Assembly (NCBI RefSeq): GCF_014647975.1
Contig: NZ_BMQF01000006.1
Coordinates: forward strand, 1 to 64,000
Direction: 5' to 3'
DNA from: Streptomyces fumigatiscleroticus
GTDB lineage: Bacteria > Actinomycetota > Actinomycetes > Streptomycetales > Streptomycetaceae
DNA length: 64,000 bases
The position numbers and the translations under genes were made by a program. Positions 17,425 through 25,013 of the stretch are shown here, piece after piece (positions within the stretch are counted from its first letter, which is position 1; every line of letters begins with the position of its first letter). The notes beneath the pieces are model-generated. The model did not search any database and had not been told where the DNA came from. It worked only from the letters and a program-made list of their open reading frames with translations.

Positions 17425-19104
17425 TCACTCCTCTCTTGAGCGCCCGGTGACCAGGTCGATCAGGAAGGGGCCCGGGGTGCCGAGCGCCTGCTCGACGGCC
17501 GCCTTCGCCTGGTCGGGCTTCTCGACACGGACGCCGGGGACGCCCAGGGAGCGCGCGAGCGCCACGAAGTCGATGGCGGGCGTGGACAGGTCGAAGATCT
17601 CCGGCTGCTCGTGCGCGGCGACGTCCACGCTTCTCCAGTACTCCTCGATGTTGAGTTCGAGGAGCTTGTAGCTGCTGTTGTTGCAGATGACGAACTTGGC
17701 GCCGATGCCGTAGCGGGCCGCCGTCCACAGGGCCTGGATCGTGTACATGGAGCCGCCGTCGCCGGTGAAGCCGACGACCGTGCGGTCCGGGTGGGCGAGC
17801 TGGGCGGCGATGGCGCCCGGGATGCCGACGCCGAGCGAGCCGCCCCTGGTCTGGTGCCAGTGGCCGGGGCGGGTCGGCGGCAGATGGCGGGTGAGGTCGG
17901 GAGAGGCGGTGAGCGCCTCGTCGAACACCACGGCGTCCTCGGGGAGCCGGCGCGCCAGCTCCTGGAGGAAGGCCGTGGTGGGCAGCGCGTCCGGGTGGAG
18001 TGCGGCCTCGTCCGGCTGCCGGGCCGCGGCGCGTTCACGGGACCGTGCCGCCGACCGCTCCTTGAACCACTCGTCCGCCCGTGCCCGGCGGTGCGGGCTC
18101 ATCCGCCGCTGGAGCGCGTCGGCGAGGCCGTCGAGCGCGCGCCGCGGGTCGGCGGCGATCCCCAGGTCCACGGGGAAGTTCTTGGCGATGGCGTCGGTGT
18201 CCAGGTCGATGTGGACGACCGGGGCGCCGTCGGCGAAGACGCCGTCGAGGGCCGGGTAGACCTCGGGGAGCGCGTAGGTGCCGACGATCAGGACCGCGTC
18301 CGCGGCGCCGGTGATCTTCCGGCTGCTCTCGCCGAACATGTGGCCGAGCTGACCCGCGTAGGCGGGGTGCTCGACCGACAGGTTCACCTCCGCCCAGTCC
18401 GCTCCCCACACCTCGGCGCCCCAGGTCCGGGCGAGCCGCCCCAGTTCCTCCTGGGCGCCCGCGAAGTGCACCCCGTCACCCGCGATCACGATCGGCCGCT
18501 CGGCTCCCGCCAGCAGTCCGGCCGCCCGGTCGAGCACGTCGGGGTCGGGCGCGGCCGAGAAGTCGACGTATGAGGTGGGCACGGCCGGCTCGGAGGTGTC
18601 CCGGTCCATGACGTCGGCGGGCAGCACGACGAGCACCGGGCCGTAGGGCGGGGTCGCCGCCACCTTGAAGGCGCGGCGCAGCACCCGCAGCGTCGAGGAG
18701 GGGTCGACCACGCGCGTCGCCCACTTGGTGACGGGCTCGGCCATGGCGACCAGGTCGACCGCCATCTGGGCCTCCATGGCGTCGTAGCGCAGGCCCGCCT
18801 CGCCGGCGATGGCGACCAGCGGGGCGTGCCCGCGCTTGGCCTGGTACAGCATGCCGACGGCGTTGCCGACGCCGACGCCGGTGTGCAGCTGCATCACGGC
18901 CGGGGTGCGCGTGGCCCGCGCGTAGCCGTCGGCGAGGCCGACGACACTGGATTCCTGGAGGGCGAGGATGTACTCGATGTCCGGGAAGTTGCGCAATTCG
19001 TCGAGGAAACCCTGCTCGACCGTGCCGGGGTTGCCGAACATGTACCGCACCCCGTCGGCTCGCAGCTGTTCGAGGATCGCGACCCGCGCGGGCCTGCTGA
19101 CCAT
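17425..19104 (-). CDS. Thiamine-diphosphate-dependent enzyme, benzoylformate-decarboxylase / acetolactate-synthase-like
   Basis: A 559-residue ThDP enzyme. The N-terminal Pyr domain has the cofactor-activating Glu in ALQESSVVGLADGYARA and an active-site-like His in MQLHTGVGVGNAVGML, the latter resembling benzoylformate decarboxylase. A central Rossmann-like domain spans about 185-330. The C-terminal PP domain carries GFTGDGGSMYTIQ and, about 26 residues on, CNNSSY, the GDG-NN metal motif. Likely chemistry is decarboxylation or carboligation of a 2-oxo acid; substrate unknown. The ATG at 19104 has AGAGAGG eight bases upstream. It is the second gene of the minus-strand run, between two DJ-1 family genes. 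Confidence 0.85.
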   Translation of the reverse strand: MVSRPARVAILEQLRADGVRYMFGNPGTVEQGFLDELRNFPDIEYILALQESSVVGLADGYARATRTPAVMQLHTGVGVGNAVGMLYQAKRGHAPLVAIAGEAGLRYDAMEAQMAVDLVAMAEPVTKWATRVVDPSSTLRVLRRAFKVAATPPYGPVLVVLPADVMDRDTSEPAVPTSYVDFSAAPDPDVLDRAAGLLAGAERPIVIAGDGVHFAGAQEELGRLARTWGAEVWGADWAEVNLSVEHPAYAGQLGHMFGESSRKITGAADAVLIVGTYALPEVYPALDGVFADGAPVVHIDLDTDAIAKNFPVDLGIAADPRRALDGLADALQRRMSPHRRARADEWFKERSAARSRERAAARQPDEAALHPDALPTTAFLQELARRLPEDAVVFDEALTASPDLTRHLPPTRPGHWHQTRGGSLGVGIPGAIAAQLAHPDRTVVGFTGDGGSMYTIQALWTAARYGIGAKFVICNNSSYKLLELNIEEYWRSVDVAAHEQPEIFDLSTPAIDFVALARSLGVPGVRVEKPDQAKAAVEQALGTPGPFLIDLVTGRSREE

Positions 19105-19153
19105 GACGTGCACCTCTCTGTGAAGGCCTACGTGTCTGCCGTGCCGGGGAAGG

Positions 19154-19993
19154 TCAGCCGGCGGCCTTGAAGCCCCACTGGCGCAGGCCGTCCTCCAGGA
19201 CCTCGACGAGCTTCTGGCCCGTCAGATACGAGTCGGGCGTCGAACGGCCCGTGATGAACGGGTAGTCGACGATGACGGACGTCTCCTTGCCGAAGTTGCC
19301 GTGGAAGGCACCGCCGGGCGCGGTGGCGTCGCGCAGGATGTACTCCAGCGGGTACGGCGGCGGGCCGATCACGAAGTCGGTGCCCATGAAGCCGGTGCCG
19401 TCCTTGTAGTCGTACTCGATGCAGTGGCCGGTGACGTGCTTGCCCCGGATGATCGAGACGCGGTCCTCCTGGTCGCGGGCGAAGGCCAGCGGCGCGACGC
19501 CGTAGCACTCGGCGGCGATCGGCAGGTCAAGGGCGTAGAACGCGAGGATCAGGTCGTGCACCCGCCAGTTGTTGGCGAGGTCGACGATGGGCCCGGAGCC
19601 GCCGACGATGAGCAGGGCGTCGTAGCGGTCGGCGATCTGCTCGCGGATCTGCTCCAGCCGGGTGTTGTACGCCTCCCAGTCGCGCAGGAAGTACGGCTTG
19701 GAGCGGTAGGGGCGGTCGGGCAGCCAGGACGACAGGTCGAGCGGGCCGTCCAGACGCGGGGAGCTGTCGATCGCCCGGACCTTGTCGGCCATCTCGGGCG
19801 TGGTGACGGAGCGGCCCAGCGGCGGGTCGACGTAGTCGGGGTCCATGCTCGGCGGCAGGGCGACCGGGCGCTTGCCGGTCGGCGTGGCGAAGGTGACCTG
19901 GTAGCCGGCCTTGTCGAAGGTCTCCAGCGGGCCGATCAACTCCTCGCCCCAGTAACCGTATTCGGACAGGACGACGAGGATGCGCTTGCTCAT
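19154..19993 (-). CDS. DJ-1/PfpI family protein (long form), first gene of the glucan-linked operon
   Basis: A 279-residue DJ-1/PfpI-like protein, longer than its partner at 16789 by an insert rich in Pro and aromatic residues (about residues 45-115, MDPDYVDPPLGR). The N-terminal acidic site is SEYGYWGEEL; the nucleophile elbow is AAECYGVAPLAF, where Tyr replaces the His that follows Cys in the other copy. A GGSGPIVDL motif lies before it. Resembles large DJ-1 members such as Hsp31-type proteins; exact activity unknown. ATG start with GAGAGGA upstream. It leads the minus-strand run at a 283-bp divergent promoter. Confidence 0.8.
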   Translation of the reverse strand: MSKRILVVLSEYGYWGEELIGPLETFDKAGYQVTFATPTGKRPVALPPSMDPDYVDPPLGRSVTTPEMADKVRAIDSSPRLDGPLDLSSWLPDRPYRSKPYFLRDWEAYNTRLEQIREQIADRYDALLIVGGSGPIVDLANNWRVHDLILAFYALDLPIAAECYGVAPLAFARDQEDRVSIIRGKHVTGHCIEYDYKDGTGFMGTDFVIGPPPYPLEYILRDATAPGGAFHGNFGKETSVIVDYPFITGRSTPDSYLTGQKLVEVLEDGLRQWGFKAAG

Positions 19994-20276
19994 GAGGTGT
20001 CCTCTCGTGCGACGCGGGTCGGTCGGGACCGGTCGGACTCATGTCTACGGACCGCCGGTCCGCCCGGCCAGAAAGCGGCCGTGCCGGTGGTCCCACATCC
20101 CCAAGTGGGCGCTCGCACTACGGCATTTCGCCCGTCGACGTCGGCAAGCCCGCCGCCCGACCTCACGCAATGCGCCCGCCGGGCGCCCCGGGCCGGGCCA
20201 CGGCCCCGCTGCCGTGGCGGAATCGACCAGGACACGTCCGGGAGACACCGGACCCCTTCAGCGAGAGGGACTTGGC
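19994..20276. promoter_or_regulatory. Divergent promoter region of the glucan/DJ-1 and GMC/SnoaL operons
   Basis: This 283-bp gap drives the two large divergent gene sets. A perfect inverted repeat, CGGACCG-C-CGGTCCG, lies at 20048-20062, 55 bp from the minus-strand start. GGTCGG occurs three times between 20009 and 20036. CGCACTACG occurs at about 20116. The plus-strand gene has GAGAGG eight bases before its ATG. No clear consensus -35/-10 pair was seen. A shared regulator is plausible, but no regulator gene adjoins. Confidence 0.5.
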
Positions 20277-20699
20277 ATGACGACCGCACAGAGCCCGCGG
20301 ACGGAGCCCGGCCAGGACGTCGCCGCGTTCGTCCAGCACTGGTACGACATCCTCAGCAGCCACGAGCCGGTCGAGGACCTGCTGCCGTACGTGATCGACG
20401 ACGGCCTGGAGATGGCCTTCCCCGAGCGCACCCTGCGCTCCCACGCGGACTTCCGCGACTGGTACGCGGTGGTGGGCGAGAGCTTCGGGCCGCAGAGCCA
20501 CATCGTGGAGAAGCTGCGCGCCGACGAGCACGACGGTGTCGTGGACATCGAGGTGACCGTGGTGTGGACCGCCAAGAACCTGTCCGACGGCAGCGTCTCG
20601 GCCCTGCGCATCGACCAGAGGTGGCAGCTGGTGCGCGATCCCGCGGACGGGTCGCTGCGCATCAGCACCTACCACGTCGGCGACCTGAACCCGGTCTGA
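20277..20699 (+). CDS. NTF2-like (SnoaL-fold) protein
   Basis: A 140-residue protein with the NTF2/SnoaL cone fold pattern: an N-terminal helix with FVQHWYDILSSHEPVEDLLPY, a strand with a phenylalanine-rich pocket (LEMAFPERTLRSHADFRDWY), and C-terminal strands DIEVTVVWTAKNL and WQLVRD. Members act as cyclases, isomerases, dehydratases or non-catalytic binding domains. Substrate cannot be inferred. It is the first gene of the plus-strand set, 22 bp before the GMC gene. The ATG at 20277 follows GAGAGG with eight bases between. Confidence 0.75.
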   Translation: MTTAQSPRTEPGQDVAAFVQHWYDILSSHEPVEDLLPYVIDDGLEMAFPERTLRSHADFRDWYAVVGESFGPQSHIVEKLRADEHDGVVDIEVTVVWTAKNLSDGSVSALRIDQRWQLVRDPADGSLRISTYHVGDLNPV

Positions 20700-20721
20700 G
20701 CCACCGAAGCGGGAGGTTCCC

Positions 20722-22308
20722 ATGTCGTACGACTACGTCGTCGTCGGCGCCGGCAGCGCGGGCTGCGCCGTGGCGAGCCGGCTCAGCGAGGACCCGGACG
20801 TGAGCGTGCTGCTCCTGGAGGCGGGCGGCTGGGACGAGCGGCCGGAGATCCACCGCACCGACGCGGCCTCCCTCCTCGCCCTGCTGACCAGCGAGTGGAG
20901 CCCCACGATCGACTGGGGGTACGCGACCGAGCCGGAGGCCGCGCTCGGCGGCCGCCGCGTTCCGGTGGCCCGCGGCAAGGTGGCGGGCGGGTGCAGCTCC
21001 GTGAACGCCCTGATGTGGGTGCGCGGCAGCCGCCACGACTACGACGGCTGGGCGGCGGCGGGCAACCCCGGCTGGTCGTACGCGGACGTGCTGCCCGCGT
21101 TCCGGCGCGCCGAGGACTACGACCGCGGCGGCGACGAGCTGCGCGGCAAGGGCGGTCCGGTGCGGGTGCGCGACCACACCGGCCCGACGCCGGTCGCGCA
21201 GGCGTTCGTCGCGGCGGCGGGGCAGCTCGGCTTCGACGCGCCCGGCGACGACTACAACGGCGAGCGGCAGGACGGCTACGGCTTCCTGTACCAGACCACC
21301 CGTACCGACGACAACACGCGCGCCTCGACGGCGACCGCCTATCTGCGCCCGGCACTGGACCGCCCGAACCTGACGGTGGCCACCGAGGCGCACGCCACCC
21401 GGCTGCTGCTGCACGGCACCCGTGTCACCGGCGTCGAGTACGTACAGGACGGGCAGCGGCAGCAGGCGTGGGCGGACGAGGAGGTCGTGGTCAGCGCGGG
21501 CGCCTTCGAGACGCCGAAGCTGCTGATGCTCTCCGGGATCGGCCCGGCCGCGCAGCTGCGGGCGCACGGCATCGGCGTCGTGCAGCACCTGCCGGGTGTC
21601 GGCGGCAATCTCCAGGACCATCTGTTCGTGCCGGTGTGCTACCGGTCCCGCGAGGAGCATCCCGAAGGGGCGCTGCTCTCCGAGGCGGGCCTGTTCACGC
21701 ACACCAGGGGAGGCGGCACGGACCGGGCACCCGACCTGCAATTCACGTTCGGGCCCGTCAAGTTCCTCGCCCCCGACGCGCCGGCCGAGCAGCACGCGGG
21801 GCCCGGCTTCACCTTCGCGCCGATCGCGCTGCTGCCCGAGAGCCGCGGCCGCATCCGGCTGCGCTCCACCGACCCGACGGTCCCCGCCGTCGTGCAGGCG
21901 GGCTACCTCACGGCGGCGGCCGACGTGGAGGTCCTGGTCCACGGGGTGGTGCTGGCCCGGGAGCTGGCGCACACCGCGGCCTTCGACCGGCTGCGCGGCG
22001 AGGAACTCGGGCCCGGCGCCGGCGTCCGTGAGCCCGGGGAACTGCGCGCCTACGTCGCCGAGCGCGCGACCACCCTGTGGCACCCGGCCGGCACCTGCCG
22101 CATGGGCACGGGACCGGACGCGGTCACCGACCACGAGCTGCGCGTGCACGGCGTCACCGGGCTGCGCATCGCCGACGCCTCCGTGATGCCGACGATCGTC
22201 GCGGGCAACACCCACGCGCCCAGCGTGATGATCGGCGAGCGCGCGGCCGAGCTGATCAAGGACTCACACCACCGACGGACCGAGGGGACCCACCATGCCC
22301 ACGTCTGA
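20722..22308 (+). CDS. GMC family FAD-dependent oxidoreductase (choline/alcohol dehydrogenase-like)
   Basis: A 528-residue glucose-methanol-choline oxidoreductase. The N-terminal FAD motif is YVVVGAGSAGCAVASRL with LLLEAGG following; the second GMC signature GAFETPKLLMLSGIGP lies near residue 260. The catalytic pair is probably the His in LWHPAGTCRMG and the Asn in VAGNTHAPSV. No signal peptide is present, so it should act in the cytoplasm. It would oxidise a primary or secondary alcohol or a sugar hydroxyl; donor unknown. A GGGAGG site precedes the ATG, and the stop overlaps the next gene by 14 bp. Confidence 0.92.
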   Translation: MSYDYVVVGAGSAGCAVASRLSEDPDVSVLLLEAGGWDERPEIHRTDAASLLALLTSEWSPTIDWGYATEPEAALGGRRVPVARGKVAGGCSSVNALMWVRGSRHDYDGWAAAGNPGWSYADVLPAFRRAEDYDRGGDELRGKGGPVRVRDHTGPTPVAQAFVAAAGQLGFDAPGDDYNGERQDGYGFLYQTTRTDDNTRASTATAYLRPALDRPNLTVATEAHATRLLLHGTRVTGVEYVQDGQRQQAWADEEVVVSAGAFETPKLLMLSGIGPAAQLRAHGIGVVQHLPGVGGNLQDHLFVPVCYRSREEHPEGALLSEAGLFTHTRGGGTDRAPDLQFTFGPVKFLAPDAPAEQHAGPGFTFAPIALLPESRGRIRLRSTDPTVPAVVQAGYLTAAADVEVLVHGVVLARELAHTAAFDRLRGEELGPGAGVREPGELRAYVAERATTLWHPAGTCRMGTGPDAVTDHELRVHGVTGLRIADASVMPTIVAGNTHAPSVMIGERAAELIKDSHHRRTEGTHHAHV

Positions 22309-23110
22309 CAGCACCGCGAACACCGCCCTGTACCGGCGTTTCCTCGACGCGCTCAACTCGGGCGACTACGAGGAGATCGGCCGCGTCGTCGGCCCCGGCT
22401 TCACCGATCACCACCCGGGCTTCGACATCAAGGGCCTGGACTCCTACCTCGCCGCCCTGCGCGGCGCCCACGACACCTTCGAGCTGCGCGGCGAGCTCGA
22501 GGAGATCCTGGGCACCGACGCCCCCGACAAGTTCGTCACGCGGGTGAAGCTGACCGGCACCCACCTCGGCGAGGCGCTCGGCTTCCCCGCCACGGGACGC
22601 AAGGTCGAGTGGTCCACCACGGAGATCTGGCGGGCCGAGGACGGGCTGCTCGTGGAGCGCTGGGCCCAGGACGACCTGCTGGGCCTGCGCGAGCAGGTCT
22701 CCACGGACGCGGCGAACCTGGCGACCGTGCAGGCGGTCAGCGACGCCGTGAACGAGCGCCGCTACGACGACCTGGACGAGCTGTTCGGCCCGACCTTCCG
22801 GGACAACAACCCGGCCTGGGACGTGTCGAGCCTGGACGAGCTGAAGGGCATCATCAAGGCCGCGCACGACGCCCTGGACTTCACCGTGCACCTCGACGCC
22901 CTGTACCCGGCGTCCCCGGACAAGGTGATCATGCACATCACCTTCCACGGCAAGCACATCGCCCCGTTCTTCGGCCAGGAGCCGGACGGCCGCGAGGTCT
23001 CCTGGACCAGCCTGGAGGTGTACCGCCTGGAGGACGCCAAGGTCGTCGAGCGCTGGGTGCAGGCCGACACCGCGGGCCTGATGCGCCAGCTCGACGTCCC
23101 GCTTCCGTGA
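22295..23110 (+). CDS. Tandem two-domain SnoaL-like protein
   Basis: A 271-residue protein made of two related NTF2/SnoaL-type domains, about 1-132 and 137-271. The halves share RFLDALNSGDYEEIGRVVGP against VSDAVNERRYDDLDELFGP, and RKVEWSTTEIWRAEDG against REVSWTSLEVYRLEDA. Such domains resemble the polyketide ester cyclases. Fusion could give an obligate pseudo-dimer with two different pockets. It overlaps the GMC gene by 14 bp, so the two products are probably made together. Enzymatic role is unknown. Confidence 0.82.
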   Translation: MPTSDSTANTALYRRFLDALNSGDYEEIGRVVGPGFTDHHPGFDIKGLDSYLAALRGAHDTFELRGELEEILGTDAPDKFVTRVKLTGTHLGEALGFPATGRKVEWSTTEIWRAEDGLLVERWAQDDLLGLREQVSTDAANLATVQAVSDAVNERRYDDLDELFGPTFRDNNPAWDVSSLDELKGIIKAAHDALDFTVHLDALYPASPDKVIMHITFHGKHIAPFFGQEPDGREVSWTSLEVYRLEDAKVVERWVQADTAGLMRQLDVPLP

Positions 23111-23142
23111 CCCGCCGACATCCGTTGCCCCAGGAGGCCGCG

Positions 23143-23517
23143 TTGAACACCCGAGAGATCGTCGACACCTACTACCGGCTCGCCAACTCCGGTGACTGGG
23201 ACCCCTGGTGCGACCTGTTCGCCGTCGACCAGACGATGGACGAGCAGCTCGCCGGGCATGTGGAGGGCCGCGAGACACTGCGGGACATGATGAAGGGCTT
23301 CCCGCAGATGTACGCGTCCTTCTCCAACGTCCCGGTGCACATCGTCGTCGACGGCGACCAGGCCGCCGTCGTCTCGCACATCTCCGCCCGCACCCCGAAG
23401 GGCGAGTCCGTCGAGGCCGACGTGTGCAACTACTTCCGGATCGCCGACGGGCAGATCGTCTACATGACGAACGTGCACGACACCGTGCCCTTCGCGCCCG
23501 TCACCGGTGGGGCGTGA
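23143..23517 (+). CDS. SnoaL-like NTF2-fold protein
   Basis: A 124-residue single-domain SnoaL-like protein starting at a TTG (23143) five bases after AGGAGG. It opens NTREIVDTYYRLANSGDWDPWCDLFAVDQ, the classic first helix of the fold, and ends in strands VCNYFRIADGQIVYMTN. It is most like the small polyketide-cyclase or isomerase subfamily. It lies 32 bp after the two-domain relative and 5 bp before the VOC gene, so it belongs to the same transcription unit. Confidence 0.78.
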   Translation: MNTREIVDTYYRLANSGDWDPWCDLFAVDQTMDEQLAGHVEGRETLRDMMKGFPQMYASFSNVPVHIVVDGDQAAVVSHISARTPKGESVEADVCNYFRIADGQIVYMTNVHDTVPFAPVTGGA

Positions 23518-23522
23518 GGCCC

Positions 23523-23966
23523 GTGTCAGCACCGGTGAACGCCCGCTGGTCGCACGTCGGCCTCAACTGCCGTGACCAGCGGGCCACGGAGGAGTTCTAC
23601 CGCCGCTGGTTCGGCTTCGAGCGGGCCCGCGTGGTCGAGGCCGACGGGACCCGGGTCGTGTTCCTCAAGAGCGGCCCCGTCTACCTCGAACTCTTCCCCA
23701 CCTCGTCCGAGCCCGCCTTCGCCACCGCCAAGGACGGGCCCGACAACCCCGGCGCCGTCCGCCATCTCGCCTTCCAGGTCGACGACGTGGACGCGTTCAC
23801 GGCGGCGGCCGGCGGGGAGCTGGAGGTGCTGCTCGGGCCGCTCGCCTTCGACGAGTTCATCCCGGGCTGGAAGACGGTCTGGGTGTCCGACCCCGACGGC
23901 GTCGTCGTCGAGGTGAGCCAGGGCTACACCGACCAGACACCTGAAGAACTGCGGGCCTACGAGTGA
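23523..23966 (+). CDS. VOC family protein (glyoxalase/dioxygenase fold)
   Basis: A 147-residue vicinal-oxygen-chelate protein with two beta-alpha-beta-beta-beta modules. Likely metal ligands are His in RWSHVGLNC, Glu in VYLELFP, His in AVRHLAFQV and Glu in VVVEVSQ, the two-His two-Glu pattern of glyoxalase I-like members. Start GTG at 23523, five bases after the upstream stop, with a weak ribosome-binding site that suggests coupling. It could isomerise or cleave an oxygen-rich substrate; the specific reaction is not visible. Followed by a perfect hairpin. Confidence 0.82.
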   Translation: MSAPVNARWSHVGLNCRDQRATEEFYRRWFGFERARVVEADGTRVVFLKSGPVYLELFPTSSEPAFATAKDGPDNPGAVRHLAFQVDDVDAFTAAAGGELEVLLGPLAFDEFIPGWKTVWVSDPDGVVVEVSQGYTDQTPEELRAYE

Positions 23967-23999
23967 ACGCGTGAGCTTCCGTTCCCTCGCCCCCCGCTC

Positions 24000-24033
24000 G
24001 GGCACGGCCGGTCGACCATGACCGGCCGTGCCC
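24000..24033. terminator. Perfect 14-bp hairpin between the VOC and SDR genes
   Basis: Arms 24000-24013 and 24020-24033 are exactly complementary with a 6-base loop. It lies 34 bp after the VOC stop and 40 bp before the SDR start. It would end or attenuate the upstream transcript, so the SDR gene may be expressed at a lower or separate level. Confidence 0.65.
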
Positions 24034-24073
24034 TCAGCCGTGCTCGACGCACACCGACACACAAGGGAGACCC

Positions 24074-24904
24074 ATGAGCCCGGTCAGCGAACAGACCATC
24101 CTCATCACCGGCGCGACCGACGGACTCGGCCGCGCCGTCGCCCATGAACTCGCCGCGCAGGGCGCCACGCTGATCCTGCACGGCCGCAGCCCCCGCAAGG
24201 GCCAGGAGCTGCTCGACGAGCTGCGCTCCGCGACCGGCGCGGACCGGTTCCACTACGAGCTGGCCGACTTCTCCTCCCTGGAGGACATCGGCAAGCTGGC
24301 CGACCGGGTGCTCGCCACGTACGACCGGCTCGACGTGCTCGTCAACAACGCCGGGATCGGCGTCGAGCTGGCCCGCCAGGAGAGCCAGGACGGACTGGAA
24401 CTCACCTTCCAGGTCGACTATCTGGCCGCCTATGTGCTCAGCTGCCGGCTCGCCCCGCTCCTGGTGCGCTCGGCACCGGCCCGGATCGTCAACGTCAGCT
24501 CGGCGGGCCAGGCACCGATCAACTTCGACGACGTGATGCTGGAGCGCCGCTGGGACGGCGTCCAGGCGTACTGCCAGGCCAAGCTGGCGCAGATCAGCCT
24601 GACCATGGACCTGGCGGAGCAGCTGGCGGGCACCGGGGTGACGGCCAACGCCCTGCACCCGGCCTCGTACATGCCGACGAAGATGGTGGTGAACCTCTTC
24701 ACCCCGCAGAGCACCGTCGCGGACGGCATGCGCAACACCGTGCGTCTCATCACGGACCCGGCGCTCACCGAGGTCAGCGGCGAGTACTTCAACCAGCGCA
24801 ACCGCTCGCGGGCCGGCGCCCAGGCCTACGACCCGGCGTCGCGGGCCCGGCTGCGGGAGCTGAGCGAGTCCCTGACGGGGGTGACGTTCCCCGCGCTCGG
24901 CTGA
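24074..24904 (+). CDS. Short-chain dehydrogenase/reductase
   Basis: A 276-residue SDR. The NAD(P) motif is TGATDGLGRAVAHEL, followed by VNNAGIG near residue 93, the catalytic Ser in IVNVSSAGQA and the Tyr-Lys pair in YCQAKLAQ (about 175-179). The Arg after the second strand (LHGRSPRKG) suggests NADP preference. Resembles retinol-dehydrogenase-like or WW-domain-type SDRs. ATG start with GGGAGA upstream. Lies at the 3' end of the plus-strand set but behind a hairpin. Confidence 0.85.
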   Translation: MSPVSEQTILITGATDGLGRAVAHELAAQGATLILHGRSPRKGQELLDELRSATGADRFHYELADFSSLEDIGKLADRVLATYDRLDVLVNNAGIGVELARQESQDGLELTFQVDYLAAYVLSCRLAPLLVRSAPARIVNVSSAGQAPINFDDVMLERRWDGVQAYCQAKLAQISLTMDLAEQLAGTGVTANALHPASYMPTKMVVNLFTPQSTVADGMRNTVRLITDPALTEVSGEYFNQRNRSRAGAQAYDPASRARLRELSESLTGVTFPALG

Positions 24905-24928
24905 GAGCCGCGCCCGGCGCGCACGGCG

Positions 24929-24966
24929 AGGAGCCCCGCTCCCGGTGTTCCCGGGGCGGGGCTCCT
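24929..24966. terminator. Bidirectional hairpin terminator between SDR and BBE genes
   Basis: Arms 24929-24945 and 24950-24966 pair over 17 bp with one mismatch and a 4-base TGTT loop, midway between the two convergent stops. Confidence 0.75.
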
Positions 24967-25013
24967 GTCCGCAGGTCCTGGCTCGTACGTCCTTGTGCCG
25001 CTGCCGACGCCGC

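Noticed and set aside
14774..17728. A 984-codon frame fusing GlgE with upstream sequence
   Set aside because: Its first part is the wrong frame of the DJ-1 and TPP genes; GlgE begins at ATG 16792.
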